From a virus: a stretch of DNA of 56,178 nucleotides. Location: IMG/VR virus record IMGVR_UViG_3300009285_001773, positions 1-56,178 of that record; one strand, given 5' to 3'. The stretch's first letter is position 1, and each line of letters opens with the position of its first letter. Both the position numbers and the translations under genes were made by a program. The notes beneath the pieces were generated by a model. That model was not told where the DNA came from and did not search any database. It was given only the letters and a program-made list of their open reading frames with translations. Below are positions 55,056-56,178 of the stretch, piece by piece.

Positions 55056-55990
55056 CCCTCACCTCCAGGCCACCCGGCAGGCAGCCCGTTGTGCTCGGAT
55101 CCATCCAGCACCCGGCCCACCTTCGGGCCGAGGCTTTTGAGCCAGTACGGCACCCCGGCATAGGCGGCCTGGTCACGGACCTGCCGGTGCCAGTCCACCT
55201 CAGCGGGCGAGCAGTTGTGCCCCTTGGGCGCCCCGGAAACTACCCAAGCCGGCGCATCGCGCAGGTCCATCCCGTAGGCGTCGGGCAGCACCGAGACGGA
55301 CTCAATCAAAGGTTCCAGGTGCCAGCCCCAGCGCCAGCCCATGCGGGCCAGCTCCAGCGCGTGCGGCAGGCGCTCGTCCACCTCGCGCTGCGTCGAGGCG
55401 CTGATCAGCCAGATCCAGTTGGGGGGCGGAAATAGCTCAGCGACCCGTGCCGCGCTTTCGCGCAGAACATACTTTGCGGAATCCGACAGCTCGATTCCCC
55501 CCATTAGACTGAGACTGACACCAAGGCCGTATGCCGAATCGACTTTGACTCCGCAGATTTTCCCGGCATGACCTCTGCAAAATGGGGCAGAAACAGACCC
55601 GCGATGCGTCGGGAAATTCCGCGCCCATGTCACCAGCGGCCCCGGGTCTGATGTCGGCACCCCGAATCCATGGTCAGGACTGGCCAGCGCCACACCCGCG
55701 CAGGCGGCCAGGTACTCCGGGTGGTCCGTCGCCACGTCCGCAACCTCCCCGTTGATCCACCCGTACCGCTGGGGCTCCCGCTTGCGCAGCGCCTGTGCCA
55801 GCCGCCCCGGGTGCAGCACGATCTCATGCGGCGGGTGGTCGCCGTGGATTGCTCTCCCGCGGGGGCCAGATAGCAGCGAGGGGAGCCAGCACCGGCGGCA
55901 CCCTTCGGCGCGCTGCTCCGGGGGCAGGGCCAGGTCCTTGCACCCGCTCCATGGAGATAGGTTCATCGTCCACCAGTCCCCGGCGGCCAT
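55052..55990 (-). CDS. Phage Gp37/Gp68-like (DUF5131) protein
   Basis: 312 residues from ATG 55990, which overlaps the stop of the repeat-bearing gene upstream (TGATG). The N-terminus TMNLSPWSGCKDLALPPEQRAEGCRRCWL has the WxGC...GCxxCW cysteines typical of DUF5131, a radical-SAM-related family in phages. The C-terminus keeps WLISASTQREVDERL, GWHLEPLIESVSV, WVVSGAPKG and AYAGVPYWLKSLG, all in family order. The middle (about 95-170) is unlike the usual family core. Biochemical role unknown; it may install or edit a modification. Confidence 0.72.
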   Translation of the reverse strand: MAAGDWWTMNLSPWSGCKDLALPPEQRAEGCRRCWLPSLLSGPRGRAIHGDHPPHEIVLHPGRLAQALRKREPQRYGWINGEVADVATDHPEYLAACAGVALASPDHGFGVPTSDPGPLVTWARNFPTHRGSVSAPFCRGHAGKICGVKVDSAYGLGVSLSLMGGIELSDSAKYVLRESAARVAELFPPPNWIWLISASTQREVDERLPHALELARMGWRWGWHLEPLIESVSVLPDAYGMDLRDAPAWVVSGAPKGHNCSPAEVDWHRQVRDQAAYAGVPYWLKSLGPKVGRVLDGSEHNGLPAGWPGGEG

Positions 55991-56178
55991 CACGCCACCG
56001 CCTGGAGCAGTCCGGACAGTTTCACAAGTTGGGCGTCCCATGCGGCGTCCCATGCGGCGTCCCATGCGGCGGCCCCTGCGGCGTCCCATGCGGCGGCCCA
56101 TGCGGCGGCCCTTGCGGCGTCCCATGCGGCGTCCCATGCGGCGTCCCCTGCGGCGTCCCATGCGGCGTCCCATGCGGC
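55990..56178 (-). CDS. Protein with AAWD tetrapeptide repeats (5' truncated by window edge)
   Basis: 62 residues visible, continuing beyond base 56178. The DNA is twelve copies of a 12-base unit (GCCGCATGGGAC and close variants), read as AAWD/AAGD/AARA/AAWA, followed by AQLVKLSGLLQAVA and the stop. Such Ala/Trp/Asp-rich helical C-terminal repeats occur at the end of various phage proteins. The overlap with the Gp37/Gp68-like start supports this frame over the MGRR frame. Confidence 0.65.
   Translation of the reverse strand, partial: AAWDAAWDAAGDAAWDAAWDAARAAAWAAAWDAAGAAAWDAAWDAAWDAQLVKLSGLLQAVA
56035..56178. repeat. 12-bp tandem repeat array
   Basis: At least twelve degenerate copies of GTCCCATGCGGC (plus strand) running to the window end. 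It encodes the AAWD repeats on the minus strand; the copies differ by one or two bases each. Confidence 0.9.

Noticed and set aside
1-56178. tRNA or rRNA genes
   Set aside because: No T-loop GTTCRANNC with a matching cloverleaf and no rRNA-like stretches were seen on reading; a tRNA scan would be decisive.
1-56178. Lysogeny module (integrase, CI repressor, attachment site)
   Set aside because: No tyrosine or serine recombinase or CI-like gene is visible. Only an XRE-sigma4 fusion and RHH proteins occur, which do not by themselves indicate lysogeny; the genome extends beyond the window.

Overview
The window is a GC-rich stretch of a tailed-phage genome (or a long prophage segment) whose particle has a contractile, myovirus-type tail. 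It carries a terminase, a portal, an HK97-type capsid, a tail sheath and tube, a frameshifted tail chaperone, a tape measure and a P2/Mu-like baseplate. No integrase, CI-type immunity gene, tRNA or rRNA was seen. The host cannot be named from sequence alone, but base composition and codon use suggest a GC-rich bacterium. Genes are tightly packed, with many ATGA/TGATG stop-start overlaps.

Layout: the 3' end of a UvrD-like helicase opens the window (1-681). DNA packaging and head genes follow (1550-14601): TerS, TerL, portal, a HAD phosphatase, a MuF-like protein split by an intein, a scaffold and the major capsid protein. A non-coding, strongly folding stretch lies at 14602-15043. Connector genes, the sheath (17558-19567) and a virion protein come next. 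Between sheath and tube sits an inserted accessory block of about 9.3 kb. On the plus strand it has a ribbon-helix-helix protein, an XRE-sigma region 4 fusion, three glycosyltransferase genes, two methyltransferases and a sulfotransferase. On the minus strand it has a small operon containing a RAMP-like protein and an unusual pentanucleotide array. Tail morphogenesis resumes at 29551 (tube, chaperone, tape measure, baseplate, fibres to about 44838). A late accessory and lysis region follows, with a coiled-coil membrane protein, a DpdA-like transglycosylase, QueD, a lytic-transglycosylase-like protein, a TnpB element, a holin-like protein and an amidase. A minus-strand operon (53928-56178) of small proteins plus a Gp37/Gp68-type protein closes the window.

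The most unusual points are four. (1) The intein in the MuF-like gene carries, wholly on the opposite strand, a gene for a Vsr-like (EDxHD-type) homing endonuclease with its own promoter. (2) An array of about 80 pentamers at 28185-28650 is punctuated by a TGCTGCC motif at spacings that are almost all 5n+4 bases, and it lies inside the operon of the RAMP-like protein. (3) Several genes have a sigma70-like -10 box exactly 7 nt before the start codon, which predicts leaderless mRNAs. (4) There are several candidate structured RNAs, the largest just downstream of the capsid gene. Mobile elements are frequent (intein, GIY-YIG, HNH, TnpB). DpdA plus QueD point to 7-deazaguanine DNA modification, with the remaining pathway genes outside the window or in the host.
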